A DNA stretch of 64,000 nucleotides from Stenogyne calaminthoides (lineage: Eukaryota > Streptophyta > Magnoliopsida > Lamiales > Lamiaceae). This document shows, piece by piece, positions 35,440 to 47,060 of this stretch. The notes under the pieces were generated by a model. That model had not been told where the DNA came from, ran no database searches, and was given only the letters and a program-made list of their open reading frames with translations. Positions within the stretch are counted from its first letter, which is position 1; each line of letters begins with the position of its first letter. The stretch covers positions 16,176,175 through 16,240,174 of the forward strand of contig JBBCBC010000025.1 of NCBI GenBank assembly GCA_037126765.1. Direction: 5' to 3'. Position numbers and translations under genes: made by a program.

Positions 35440-36786
35440 AAACCATAATATCAAGTGGGTGGATTACGAACTCTAGTGGACTTACGGAGTTGTCGTTGCT
35501 CAGGCTGCACATTCTGATCGTGAAAATTTTGTGGTGCAGCGATTTCATCGTTGACCGGGGAGGCCTCAAGAGCGACACTTTCGGATGCCTCTTGAGCAGG
35601 AGTTTGAACTATGTTGTACTCATTCAGCCTACTTAGAGTTCGTTGCTCAGGCAATGCAACTCCAATTACGCTCCCACTGGCTGAAAGAGGATCACTTAGT
35701 GATAAACTTCCATCATGTGAGCTGTTGAATGCTCCCACTGATTCTTTGTCATGTTGCTTTGACAAGTTATCAGTCTCCTTGTTAACTTTTGGTTCTTGAA
35801 TTTCTTCAAGTTCTATCAACTTACGGCCATGTTCCTTGAACACATAGTCTTCTTCGAGAAACCTTGCCTACCTAGAAACAATCACTGTTTGTTTCTCCGG
35901 TAGATAGAAGTAATATCCTCTTGTTTCCTTAGGATATCCCACAAGGTAACCTTTTTCACCTTTGGATTCTAACTTATCCGTAAGCATCTTTTTCACAATT
36001 GCGGGGCAACCCCACGTTTTGATATGCAAAAAAGTTGGTTTCTTGCCACACCATAACTCATATGGTGTTTGCTCAACGGACTTAGATGGAATCTTATTCA
36101 GAATGTAGATTGAGGTTTGTAACGCGTATCCCCATAAGAATGTCGAAAGAGAGGAAAAAGCTCATCATGGACCTTACCATGTCCAACAAGGTTTGGTTTC
36201 TCCTCTCGGATACACCATTCATTTGCGGTGTTCCCGGAGGAGTCCATTGTGATTTGATCACATGTAACTTCAAGTAATCAGTGAATTCATGGCTAAGGTA
36301 TTCACCTCCTCGATCTGATCGAAGAGTCTTGATACTCTTACCAAATTGATTCTCTACTTCAGCCTTAAATCTTTGAATTTCTCAAACGAATCGAATTTGT
36401 GTTTCATAAGATACACATATCCGTACCTTGAGAAATCATTAGTAAAAGTGATAAAGTATCTGAATTGGGCCCTAGCTAGAGTGGTCAATGGTCCATAGAC
36501 ATCACTGTGAATCAACTCTAGAACTTCTTTGGCATGAACCCCTTTCCCAGAAAAGGGTTTGTTGGTCATTTTACCCTTTGAGACAAGATTCACAATTTCC
36601 ATAAGACTCAAAGTCGAATGGGGTTAAGTAGTCTAACTTCCTTAAACTTGCAATTCTTTTCTCATTTGCATGACCAAGTCCACAATGCCACGGGTAAGTC
36701 GGGTTTTCATGATTACTGAGTTTGAGTCTTTTATTTTGTATATTAAGAACATTATATCCACAATGCAACAAGTATAAACCATTCAA
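35440..36786 (-). pseudogene. Copia pol: GAG-pre-integrase and integrase core
   Basis: 36571-36786 holds the zinc-binding GAG-pre-integrase segment (WHCGLGHANEKRIASLRKL, then CESC). 36354-36611 holds the start of the integrase core, with HSDVYGPL and FTNDFSRYGYVYL. Further down in changing frames are the conserved Glu segment near ERRNQ (about 36190-36210), GCPAIVKK and a PKETRGYYFY stretch near 35930. 35451-35843 is the variable linker, rich in Glu and Ser. Several frameshifts are present. The integrase would insert the cDNA copy. Confidence 0.85.
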
Positions 36787-37259
36787 TAAGGAGCATTTCC
36801 ATACATAACACCATTAAGCGAAAAATAACAATTATTATTTGTAAAATGGAAGGAAAACCCTTCAATGTCTATCATGGGAATAGAAATAATATTGCGAGTA
36901 ATAGATAGAACAAAATAACAATTATTCAGTTCAAGTCTAAAACCAGAGGGTAAATTTAAAACATAAACGCCAACACATTCAGCAACAACTCTTGCTACAT
37001 TCCCAACGTGTAAGGTGACTTCACCCGGCCTAACTGCCCTGCTATCCTTGAGACCTTGTACATTAGTACAAATGTGTAAGCCACAACCGGTATCTAATAC
37101 CCAGCAGTTAGTATCATTTGTGGACATGTTTATCTCAATAACAAACATACCTGTTCCAGTGGCTGAGACACCTTGTGTCTTCTTTTCAGCTGCTAGAACC
37201 TTGCAGTCCTTCTTCCAATGCCCCTTCTGCTTACAGTGGAGGCATACATCCTTGTCCAC
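36783..37259 (-). pseudogene. Copia gag zinc knuckle and aspartic protease
   Basis: The zinc knuckle CLHCKQKGHWKKDC (CX2CX4HX4C) lies at the start. The protease follows, with active-site segment CWVLDTGCGLHIC and later VYVLNLPSGFRLELNNCYFV and SIPMIDIEGFSF. A single TAA separates this frame from gag at about 37272. The DTGC variant of DSGA is common in plant copia proteases. Confidence 0.88.
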
Positions 37260-37271
37260 CCTCTCTTTCTT

Positions 37272-37918
37272 TTAAATTCCATCTTTGGGCTTGAGGAAGT
37301 TGGGCTTAGAGCCATTCTTTGCCTTGCCTCTTCGCTTCTTGTTTCCTTTTGGAGCAGAAGAAATAGAGGCACTCACCATGAGCACGGGCTTTTCTTTAGC
37401 AGTGGAAGACTCAAAGGTCTTGAGCATGTTATGAAGCTCTGGCATGACCGATTCCGTCTTATTCATATTAAAGTTTACAATGAAACTCGAATATGAATCG
37501 AGAAGTGACTGAAGTATGGCGTAAATAGCAATGTTGGTCTTGAGCTCAATGCCCAAACGACCAAGTTTCTCGATTAGCCCAATCATCTTCAAAACATGAG
37601 GGGAGATCTTCCTTCCTTCGGCTAGCCGGCATCTGAACAGATCTCTCATCACTTCATAAATATCAGAACGAGATTCAGAATCAAAGAGATCCTTCAGATG
37701 CTTGAGCATCTCGAAGGGAGCATCTTCTCATGCTGCCTTTGCAACTCGGGAGTCATGCCGAGCAACATAACACACTGAGCCTGGGAAGCATCCTCTTGAT
37801 GCTTATTCTGAGCTGCAGAGTCAAATGCTTCAGCCTCTTCAGTACCAACCTCAGGGGTAGCAGGGATTGGCATGTCCAACATGTACTCAATCTTTTCTTG
37901 TCTTAGCACCAAATGCAC
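37272..37918 (-). pseudogene. Copia gag (UBN2-type capsid)
   Basis: Two overlapping frames, 37694-37918 and 37272-37709, together cover the capsid. The first contains QAQCVMLLGMTPELQRQHEK and the second contains RDLFRCRLAEGRKISPHVLK, IGLIEKLGRLG and LPSSYS-like ILQSLLDSYSSFIVNFNM. These are hallmarks of the UBN2/retrotransposon gag family. A frameshift at about 37700 breaks it. The Lys-rich tail leads to the zinc knuckle. Confidence 0.85.
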
Positions 37919-40003
37919 GTTTCGGTGCTAGTCGAGAAAATTTGGCCCAGCCAATTTGTTCGTTTCCAAAACGCTTCTTAGTGATATGTTATTCATTTCA
38001 ACAAGCCTAGAGAAATAAAATAAAACGGGAATTAAAACACATAATTCCTATGATCAATATTCAGCAATCAAAATAAACATGGCCTTTTAAATTTATTTTG
38101 TCTCTATTATTTTCACATATTCAACGACCTCATCGGAAGAATACGAATTTATATCCAATATAAATCATAATGGACTAGGATCCACATTCCTATTATTACA
38201 ATATCTGCTTGGGCTGATTACTGCAATAACAGAACTGGTAGGTTCTAAACCGATTGCACGAACTGCAACTCCTAGTTGATTGAACCTAGTTCAATCGGAT
38301 GCCCCTTGACTTTCGTTTTCCTGCTTGGGCTGGTGAAACAAAGTCAAGTTGATTTACAACCATCAACCGGCAACACTTCGTGTCCCTATAAAAGTCCCGT
38401 TAGATGTAGATCTGAGCAAAAGACTTGGGTCTTAAATACTCATTGGAACGAAATCTCCGGTTTACTTTTAATTTTGATGGAAGGCATCGTTCATTTTAAT
38501 GAAAATCATATTTTAGTGAGGAACGTGTTAAAAGGCAGGGTATTAATTGCTTTATCGAGATCCAACATGCTATCTATATCACATTTAAGCAATTATTGGG
38601 CACCGCCTACCCAAACATGAGTTACACGGACTAACAAATAGTTGGGCGCCGTTTACCCAAGCATTTAATACGGTCCGACAATTATTGGGTGCCGCATACC
38701 CAAACAGATATAATGTGGTCTATAAAGGGTTAACAAATTAAATCGAATTTAATAAACAAGTTAACCAAGTGGGATTTAATAACGTCTTAAAATAAATTTT
38801 AAAATCCAATTTAATTTTAATTTTAAAGTTATTAAACATTAATAATTAATCCAATTAATTATTAGGTCAAACCAAAATCCAATTTTAAATTAAACTTTAT
38901 TAATTTTAAAAATCAGATTTTAATTTTAATTTTAATTTATTTTACCAAGGGCTCATGTGCAAATTTTAAAAAAAATTGCACTGAAAGACCTGTCCAACAA
39001 TCCAATTTTGGCACAGTCCTTCCCCTCATCATCGCCCGGTTTTCAAAACCGTTTTCTAATTGGGTCAACCGGCATCAACCAAACGTCCAATAATTCATCA
39101 CAGTTCATCAGAATCATTCCAAACAATTCGCAAAAACCGTTCCAATTATCGGGGTTTAGAAAATCACAGTTTTATCATTTCTAAACCAAACAGAAAAAAA
39201 CCCAATCGAGATTGAACACCATCAACAACAACCAAGAAACTCAAGCGGCGAAGATACGAAGACCACGACCAAGCCGGTCGACAAGATCATCGCGCGTGCG
39301 AGTCACTGCCGCTGCTAGGCGCGTGCGGGCGACTCGCCGCCATTAAAACGAAAACAATGAGGGGGCGCGCGCAGAGCCACGACCCCCAAATCGAGTCGAA
39401 ACATACAACCAGAGATATCGGGACAATCAATTCGGTGCGCACCGCCACTAGTTCATCTTGATTTCGGTGGCGCTTCGCCTTGAATCGCGTAAGGATGGAC
39501 ACACTGGTCAATCCCCTTCGACGTTCAAAATTGGACAACACAAATTGGGACGAATCGGTAACGCACTGCCGCGAATCGAATGATTCAAGGGCCCACCGCC
39601 GAGAAAAGAGACAGCACAGTGAGAATCGTCGACATTGGAACACGTGTGACAACGTCACTGCGGATCAAACCCGCCAGGTGGAGACTCGGGTTCGCGCAAA
39701 AAGCGCGAGGCCGCCCGCTCGAGCGCCATCGCGGGTCACCCGCAAAGCCGAGGTGCGCCCATCGAGGCAAAGGGGAGCGGCGAACAGGTTTCCAGGAAAC
39801 CCTAGTTTGGGCGAGAAGACGAACCAGGGGAAATAAAAGGGTTTGGGGTGTGTGTTTATCTAATAAACATGCCCCAACAATTTTAACAAGGCACATATGT
39901 GTGGTGCGGTCAAAACACAAGGCCGCACCCACCGATTTATAAAAAACAAATTTCTTTTAACTTTTATAAATCAAAACAATATGCAATTAATTAAGAGTCT
40001 GAA
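37919..40003 (-). mobile_element. Copia leader (PBS to gag)
   Basis: 2.1 kb of mostly non-coding leader. 38590-38710 holds three units of 'ttattgggcaccgcctaccc' at about 50-bp spacing. 39240-39840 is GC- and CpG-rich with several open frames on both strands, none recognisable. The first gag codons may lie near 37950. Confidence 0.7.
38590..38710. repeat. Three-unit direct repeat in the copia leader
   Basis: 'attgggcaccgcctacccaa', 'gttgggcgccgtttacccaa' and 'attgggtgccgcatacccaa' follow one another at about 50-bp spacing. Each unit contains 'ttgggc..accgc..tacccaa', a weak palindrome. Confidence 0.8.
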
Positions 40004-40015
40004 GCTCTGATACCA
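40004..40015 (-). other. Primer-binding site of the copia element
   Basis: GCTCTGATACCA on plus is TGGTATCAGAGC on minus, adjacent to the 5' LTR edge at 40017. Confidence 0.88.
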
Positions 40016-41868
40016 CTGTTGGAATATACTAGCACATAAACACGTAATACATGCGCAGTGGAAATAAACAGTTCACCAACAACGAACCGTTAATTGCATA
40101 AACGAGTACGAATAATCATAACAAGAAATCTTACAGTAATTCGAAAGCAGATTTCTCAACTATGGTATCCACGTAATCTCCGTTAACAGACTTGCATAGA
40201 TTTGCCAACGTTGAATCTGAGACTGAATTTGCTAGGAAAATTCACATTCTAGATTTTATGGAGAAACTAGGTTTTCTTGTTGTAGTAAATAATGAATCCC
40301 GGGAACTCATATATATAGGGAGAGACTAGCTTAAATCTTAAGCTATCTTTATTTGGAAGATAATTCCTAATCTTGCAAAACAAATCTCAAAGATATGTTT
40401 TTCCCTACACATATTTCCTACAATAATATTCCATAATATTATTTGGAATTCCTATTTTAATTAAACAGTAATAATAATCAATTCCAAATTAATATATTAT
40501 TAATTAATTCTTCATAAATTAAATATTAAATCAAATTTAATACTTAATCAATCAACTATAATCCGTACACGGGAATTACTTGTTGTGTGACTCATATGCC
40601 CTCATATATCGAGCGATTAGTCAAACTAACGGTCTTAATTGAACCCTAGATAATAAATCAGACATTATCAATATATGAGGTACGTTACGAGACACGTGCA
40701 ACTACCTGTAACTGAAACATGGGTTATTACGATTTCCTCCTTTCATTCACGAATACTCGATTAGTCTTGAACATGATGAAGTGTCTATTCAAATAACTTA
40801 ATCATATTATCTCTAATCACTAAATGATCACTTATGTCACATTTGGCCACAAAGTCCAAGTTGACGTGCATTGGCCAATAACTTTGATCCAATTATGATG
40901 AGAAAATGAGTATTCTCTCAAAATCCACTTTGAGGAATGAATCTTTTTCTTGGCTCAACTACCACGCACATGCACTTCGTGATGAACCTAATCCAAGCCA
41001 TATCTACCCATGGAAGGGTGCAAGCGTCGGTCATGGTCAAAGTTCATCACTCCACACATGTCGTGCATATTGACCTCAAGTTAAAGGAGTATCGCATCGC
41101 TCCCACTAACCGAGACACCCGTAGACACATATAGTGTAACTACATCAAATGATTTCTCGGATGGGTATACCAATACCCTCTAAGGTATTTGTGCATCCAT
41201 CATGAGATACCTAGTATCTCGTAGTAAGTGAGATCTTACTACACTCTCTAAGAGTATGATGCAGATCGCACACCAATCTCCATTGCATCATCAATATCCC
41301 ATTTTTTATGATCCTTAATCGTGGCTATTTGAGAATCATGCTTAAGTCATCTGAGTTCTCACAACCTAAATGATAGCTGTTGGGAGATGAATTTAATAAA
41401 AGATTATATGATTTTGATTAGATCCCAAAACCCCTAAGTATGACATGTTCAGGATAATCTTGATAGATGAATCAGGATTCAGTTTTAGAGTGTTCAGGAT
41501 ATTATCTGCACCGTGTATAGTCGGCAGATATAGAACAGGTTAGTTTTTCTGAAGACTCAGTAAGAAACTGAGATACTGAAGACTCAGTAAGATACAGAGA
41601 ACCTGAAGACTCAGAGAAATCAAGGCGAGAGAAAATCGAAGACTCAGAGAAAATATCAAGGCACAAGATTTATCAAGACTCAAGAATATACTTGAATGCT
41701 CAAGATATCCCGAATGTTCCGAGGCATCAAGTCGAGGAATATAGCCGTTGGAATCCGGTGACGTGGACCAACGAGAGGAAGACAACCACCAGAAAAGTTT
41801 GCAGAACTTACAAAGAATAGTATGGATTTGAATGTGATTCTCTCCAACGGTAACATTCAAATCCACAC

Positions 41869-41876
41869 TATAAATA
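41869..41876 (+). promoter_or_regulatory. LTR TATA box (left LTR)
   Basis: TATAAATA within 'ccacactataaatacaagttc', at the probable U3/R boundary. Confidence 0.6.
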
Positions 41877-42601
41877 CAAGTTCTTCCTTCATTATCAAGT
41901 GTGGAAGTGTGAAAAAGATAGCAACAATGCTACAGAGCCAAAAAAGTGTTATAGCTAAAGATTCCCACCCTAGAACACAAGCCTATAGATATACAAATAT
42001 ATTCAAAGAGTGTTCTAGAACCCAATCTAAGCAACCCACGATGTATCATAAGCTTAGAGAGATTTTCCCAACCTTAGCGTTGAGGCTAAAACCATTGTAA
42101 GGGAAAATCTCACCATAGTTGGAGACAACACCAAAAACCCAAACCCAAAGTGGTGAAGTGAGGTAGTTGTTAGGCAAACCCGAGTGAGGGTGATAAGTCC
42201 GATGGAGTGTGAACTCGTTAAACATCTCAGAGGCGATCCCGTGGAGGGTGATAAGTCCCGAGGCGAACCCAGAGAGGGTTATAAGTCCATTCGAGTGTGA
42301 GCTCGGTAAATATCTATTGGCAATCCGTGGAGGGTGATAAGTCCCGTTTAAAGGAATTTCCCTAGAGAGGGAGAGTGGATGTAGGACCGGGTTGTCCAAC
42401 CACTATATATTGTTGTGTTGTTTATCGCTTTATGTTTATACTTGTCATAATGATTCGTTTATAAGCAAAGCACACACATGAGCTCAAAAGTTTCGAAAAA
42501 TTGGAGCACTCGCCCTCATCCCTGTTTTTTATGCAACCAAAATGAAAACGTCTTTGCTTCCAAGACGCGCAAGAAAAATAGGTTTTTCCAACCGACCAAC
42601 A

Positions 42602-44802
42602 AGTGGTATCGAAGAGGTGCTCAAAAGATTACTTTTTTCAATGTTTTTACCGAAAGCGAGATTTTTCTTTTAAACCTATCTCCGATCCGATATCAACAAA
42701 GCGGTACCAAGGAAATGTAAAGTTTTACACAACAATGGAATAATAGAACTTTTCATTGATAAAGACCAAGGTCGGGTTACATTACAAGTTACAAATGCAA
42801 GAAAACCGGAGGTCAATACATAACTCTAAACCCTAAACCCTTAAGTTATATCCCTAAACCCTCATCCTAACCCAAGTGGAGAGAAGGAAAGAGAGATTTT
42901 TAAATATGATGCTCTCATTTTCCCCCACACTTAACAAGGGTGAGAGAGGCTTTAAAGAAAAAAATCCCAAGGCGCCGCAGGTCAAGATCAAGAAAATGGA
43001 GCGAGAGCGGCCTTGATAGGATTTTTTAGCCAGGAGCCCCTAGGAGGAGCAAAAGGGCGCTCCAGCTGTTAAATGGTGAGGTGATATACGAAGATCAACC
43101 GTTATCTGATCAAGATCGATATCAAACTCACATTCATTTTTGACTAAGTCTGTTGATGGTAGTCACGTCATAACGATAGACACACAAGGTGCATACGGTT
43201 AGGGAGAAGTGTCTTCGGGCTTGCAGCAATGAGAACCACCGCCATGGTGAAAGAGAAGCTTTGCAACGATCGTATGTGAAATCGTTGACGATGGCGACGA
43301 AAAGCAAAGAATAAGGGATAAACAGAGTTGATTTGAGAAGATAAAATCATGGAAAAAGGGGTAAAAGTGTTTGCCGGAAGTCTCACCGGAAACAAGGGTT
43401 CACCAGGATACATACGAAGAAGATATGTATGGTGAATGAGTTATGTTGTGTAAAACATTGGTCCAATTTATAGAGGCCAAGCAAGGGTGCAGATGCAAAT
43501 TTGAGTTCTCAAAGCCTATTTAGAAAAATTTGCATCACAAGGACAGCGTGTAGAAATCACGCGACCGATAATTGGATAAAGTTACTACGGATTGACATAT
43601 CGAGTGTATCGACGATATTCACGCATGTCAAATTGCACCAACTTAGGGAAGAGAGTCTACTACTCTAGACTAAGTTCGGCAAAGAATATTTTCCAAGAAT
43701 TGTCTTAATCTGAGAAGAATCAGATTAGGTCAACAAAAATCTGATTACATACAAAGCTGATCAAATGAAGAAAATCAGCTGAACTTGAAAACTTCACCAA
43801 AATCAGATATATCGGTCTATATCAGTTGAAAGGGGAACTTCAACTTGAGGGGGAACTCACGGAATCAAAAGTAAATTATTGAGATCAGACGAGGCTAGAC
43901 AAGACTGATCAAGATCAGATGAGTTAGATGAGTTCCAGAGTGAACTGATGAGCTGTGCAGAATCAGAAATGAAGAAAAGCTAAAGCCAGCAAATCAGAAG
44001 AAAAGGTTGCAAATCAGAAGATAAGCGAAAGAGACTGATCAAGATCAGACGTGATCGAGATCAGATATGATAAACCTGATATGCTAACCTAATATGATGA
44101 CCTGATGCTATTCTGATATATTGATCTAAAGAAGTGATTGATCTAATCAGTCGAACTGATCAGATCAAGAAGGAAATCAGATGGCATGAGTGAAAAGGAA
44201 TACTGAAGGATCAGTAAAGTGAACTGAGACTCAGTATAGGTCAAGTAACCTGAGGGTCAGTAAGCAAAAGAGACCTGAGGGTCGGGGATGTTGAAATCGA
44301 AGAAATCGAACTCAAAGATGAGTATCAAGATGCCCGACGACAAAGTCCGTAGAAGAAGAGGAATGAGGAGACGAAAGGTAAGATGTAAGATCAAGACCAA
44401 GATCAAGACTTGTAATTTTTATGTTTGTGTCTTTATTTTTTTTCAATAAAGTTCATTGTAATTTGTAATCGATAAACATACAATAAATGAAACTTTTATC
44501 TTTATGCTCAAAGATAATATCTCATTATCTTTTTTTTTTTCAATTATTTAGATATGCCCGATTGAATGTCTTCGATTCGATTATATGCTCATATATAAGG
44601 GAAACTATATGATGCTATAAGAAACTGCTTAAGTATTTAGTAATGATCTATTTAGAAAAGATTCATTACTAAAGAAATTTGTTGAATGTTTTTAAATTGA
44701 TTGGAGATTTACCTTTCTTGTAATAGGAAAAACTCAAACCCCGAGTATAGGTTATATGTTTGTAAACAAGATAGGTTTTTGCATCATCAAAAAGGGGGAT
44801 AT
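42602..44802 (+). mobile_element. Non-coding interior of the nested LTR element
   Basis: No frame resembles a retroelement protein. 42829-42862 has 'ctaaaccctaaaccct' words. 43800-44300 is dense in 'gatcagatc', 'ctgatcaagatcag' and 'aatcagaag', and closely matches the U3 part of the LTR of the other family member (32640-33170 on the minus strand). Confidence 0.75.
42604..42616 (+). other. Primer-binding site, altered
   Basis: TGGTATCGAAGAG follows the LTR end by two bases. It looks like TGGTATCAGAG with an inserted base, so priming efficiency is doubtful. Confidence 0.6.
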
Positions 44803-45283
44803 TGTTGGGAGATGAATTTAATAAAAGATTATATGATTTTGATTAGATCCCAAAACCCCTAAGTATGACATGTTCAGATAATCTTGATAGATGAATCAGA
44901 TTCGTTTTAGAGTGTTCGGGATATTATCTGCACGTGTATAGTAGCAGATATAGTAATGTTAGTTTTTTCAAGACTCAAAGAAGAAATCGAGATATCAAGA
45001 CTCAAGAAGATACAGAGAACTCAAGACTCAGAAACCAAGGCTCGAGAAAATCAAGACTCGGAGAAATATCAAGGCACAAGATTTATCGAAGACTCAAGAA
45101 TATATGAATGCTCAAGATATCCTTAATGTTCCGAGGCATCAAGGTCGAGGAATATATAAATTGGAATCCGGTGACGTGGACCAACGAGAGGAAGACAACC
45201 ACCCGGGAAAAGTCTGCAGAACATACAAAGAATAGTATGGATTTGAATGTGATTCTCTCCAACCAGAACATTCAAATTCACAC

Positions 45284-45291
45284 TATAAATA
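45284..45291 (+). promoter_or_regulatory. LTR TATA box (right LTR)
   Basis: TATAAATA in the same context as 41869-41876. Confidence 0.6.
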
Positions 45292-46191
45292 CAAGTTCTT
45301 CCTTCATTATCAAGTGTGGAAGTGTGAAAAGATAGCAACAATGCTACAGAGCCAAAAAAGTGTTATAGCCTAAAGCATTCCCACCCTAGAACACAAGCCT
45401 ATAGATATACAAATATATTCAAAGAGTGTTCTGTAACCCAATCTAAGCAACCCACGATGTATCATAAGCTTAGAGAGATTTTCCCAACCTTGGCGTTGAA
45501 AATTTAAAACCATTGTAAGGGAAAATCTCACCATAGTTGGAGACAACACCAAAACCCAAACCCAGTGGTGAAGTGAGGTAGTTGTTAGGCAAACCCGAGT
45601 GAGGGTGATAAGTCCCGATGGAGTGTGAACTCGTTAAACATCTGTAGGCGATCCCGTGGAGGGTGATAAGTCCCGAGGCGAACCCGAGAGAGGGTTATAA
45701 GTCCAGTTCGAGTGTGAGCTCGGTAAATATCTATTGCCAATCCCGTGGAGGTGATAAGTCCGTTTAAAGGAATTTCCTAGAGAAGGGAGAGTGGGTAGGA
45801 CAGGTTGTCCGAACCACTATATATTGCTGTGTTGTTTACTGCTTTATGTTTATACTTGTCATACGCATTCGTTTATAAGCAAAGCACACACATGAGCTCA
45901 AAAGTTTGAAAAATTGGAGCACTCTGCCCTCATCCCTGTTTTTATGCACCGAAATGAAAACGTCTTGCTTCCGCACGCGCAAAATAGGTTTTCCCACCGG
46001 GACCAACAACAGCAATGATTCAAGGGAACGCAAATAAGAACAAATGCAAACAATCAAACATAATATTCTAATAAGTGTAACGTCATACATTTAATATTAA
46101 ATAAACAATAATATTAAACCAACACTGAATATTATCTTAGCATTATGTCCTTTCAAAGGATTGTTTTTAGGACACTAACACTAACAATAAT

Positions 46192-46800
46192 GACACGATT
46201 GCCAAATTTATTGTCGAAAAAGACATATAATAGAATATTAGAATCTCCAATATCAAAGTCACAAACAATAATAAACAAACAATAAAAAGTAAAATGATTC
46301 CTTCACTTTAAGTTAAAAATTTGGGAAACAACAAATCTTACCACTTTAAGTACCACAAACATTAATCAGCAAATACCATAAGGAATAATCATAAATACCA
46401 CAAACATTATTCAACCATACCATAACTAATAATCAACAATACCATAAATATTAATCAATAATACCATAAGGAAATATCAACAACACTACAAACAATAATT
46501 AGAAATTTTGTAGACATTGATCAGTAATACCACAATGAATAATAAAGAATACCACAAACAATAATTAATAATACCACAAACATTAATCAGTAATATCACA
46601 AATAACAATAAACAATACCGATACCTCATATGTATATCCAAAAATCGATCGAAATAAAATGTAAAATGAGAATATGAACATTGAAGAATGTATAACCATG
46701 TTCAAACTTTAGATAAGAATACACATTCACACCAAAGTCAATTTTCACCACTAGACAGTGAACATATAGATGGAAATAACAAGGACAACACATTCCTCGC
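46192..46800. repeat. CAAT-rich repeat family R, copy 3
   Basis: The head phrase 'ttcactttaagttaaaaatt' at 46305 and 'aacaacaaatcttaccactt' at 46328 are followed by the 22-bp array (46350-46620) and the tail module (46620-46800). This copy shows the state before the LINE insertion at the position corresponding to 25590/29743. Confidence 0.75.
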
Positions 46801-46879
46801 CACAAATTCTATTTATTAGTTTTTTTTTAAAAAAAATTAACTATGGACAAATTAGTAATTTCATGTCCAAAATCCAGGC

Positions 46880-47060
46880 ATGGCATTTGCCCTGCCTTGC
46901 CTGGTAATACATTCGCCCCTGCTAACGAGGGCCAAGGTATGTGTTTAGTCAGAGTGCAAAAACGTGTTTTGTCCCCTTATTGAGGAGGGACCAACTTATC
47001 CTAGGTAGAGGGCGAGACATAATCTATCTCAAATACAATATTAACATATTTAGTATACTC
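46880..47060. repeat. MITE fragment shared with 49862-49975
   Basis: Shared phrases are 'atgtgttta.tc', 'agtgcaaaaacgtgttt', 'aactta.tccta.gtag' and 'gagacataatct..caaatacaatatta'. The ends are not resolved. Confidence 0.45.

Larger units (their letters stand above)
41378..46008 (+). mobile_element. Nested non-coding LTR element in the copia 5' LTR
   Basis: A plus-strand element with LTRs at 41378-42601 (1,224 bp) and 44803-46008 (1,206 bp), beginning TGTTGGGAGATGAATT and ending CCAACA. Its insertion site is flanked by ATAGC (41373-41377) and ACAGC (46009-46013), a 5-bp duplication with one change; the uninterrupted LTR has ACAGC. The PBS-like 'tggtatcgaagag' is at 42604 and the PPT AAAAAGGGGGATA at 44789-44801. 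The 2.2-kb interior has no gag or pol, so the element depends on others. It is in the same family as 31361-33272. Confidence 0.9.
30337..46186 (-). mobile_element. Copia-type LTR retrotransposon, with a nested LTR element in each LTR
   Basis: LTRs at 30337-33803 and 40017-46186 begin TGTTGGAATATACTAGC and end CCAACA or CTAACA. After removing the nested insertions they are about 1,550 and 1,534 bp. Flanks are AAAAT (30332-30336) and ATAAT (46187-46191), a probable 5-bp duplication with one change. On the minus strand the order is PBS, leader, gag, protease, integrase, reverse transcriptase, RNase H, PPT, which is the Ty1/copia order. The first 260 bases of the two LTRs differ at about eight places by eye. 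Stops and frameshifts in pol show it is inactive. Confidence 0.92.

Noticed and set aside
37150..37260. Protease active site DTGC as an unusual feature
   Set aside because: DTGC in place of DSGA or DTGA is frequent in plant copia proteases.
42820..42865. 'ctaaaccctaaaccc' words as an interstitial telomere tract
   Set aside because: Only a few imperfect units within the interior of an LTR element; too short to be telomeric.
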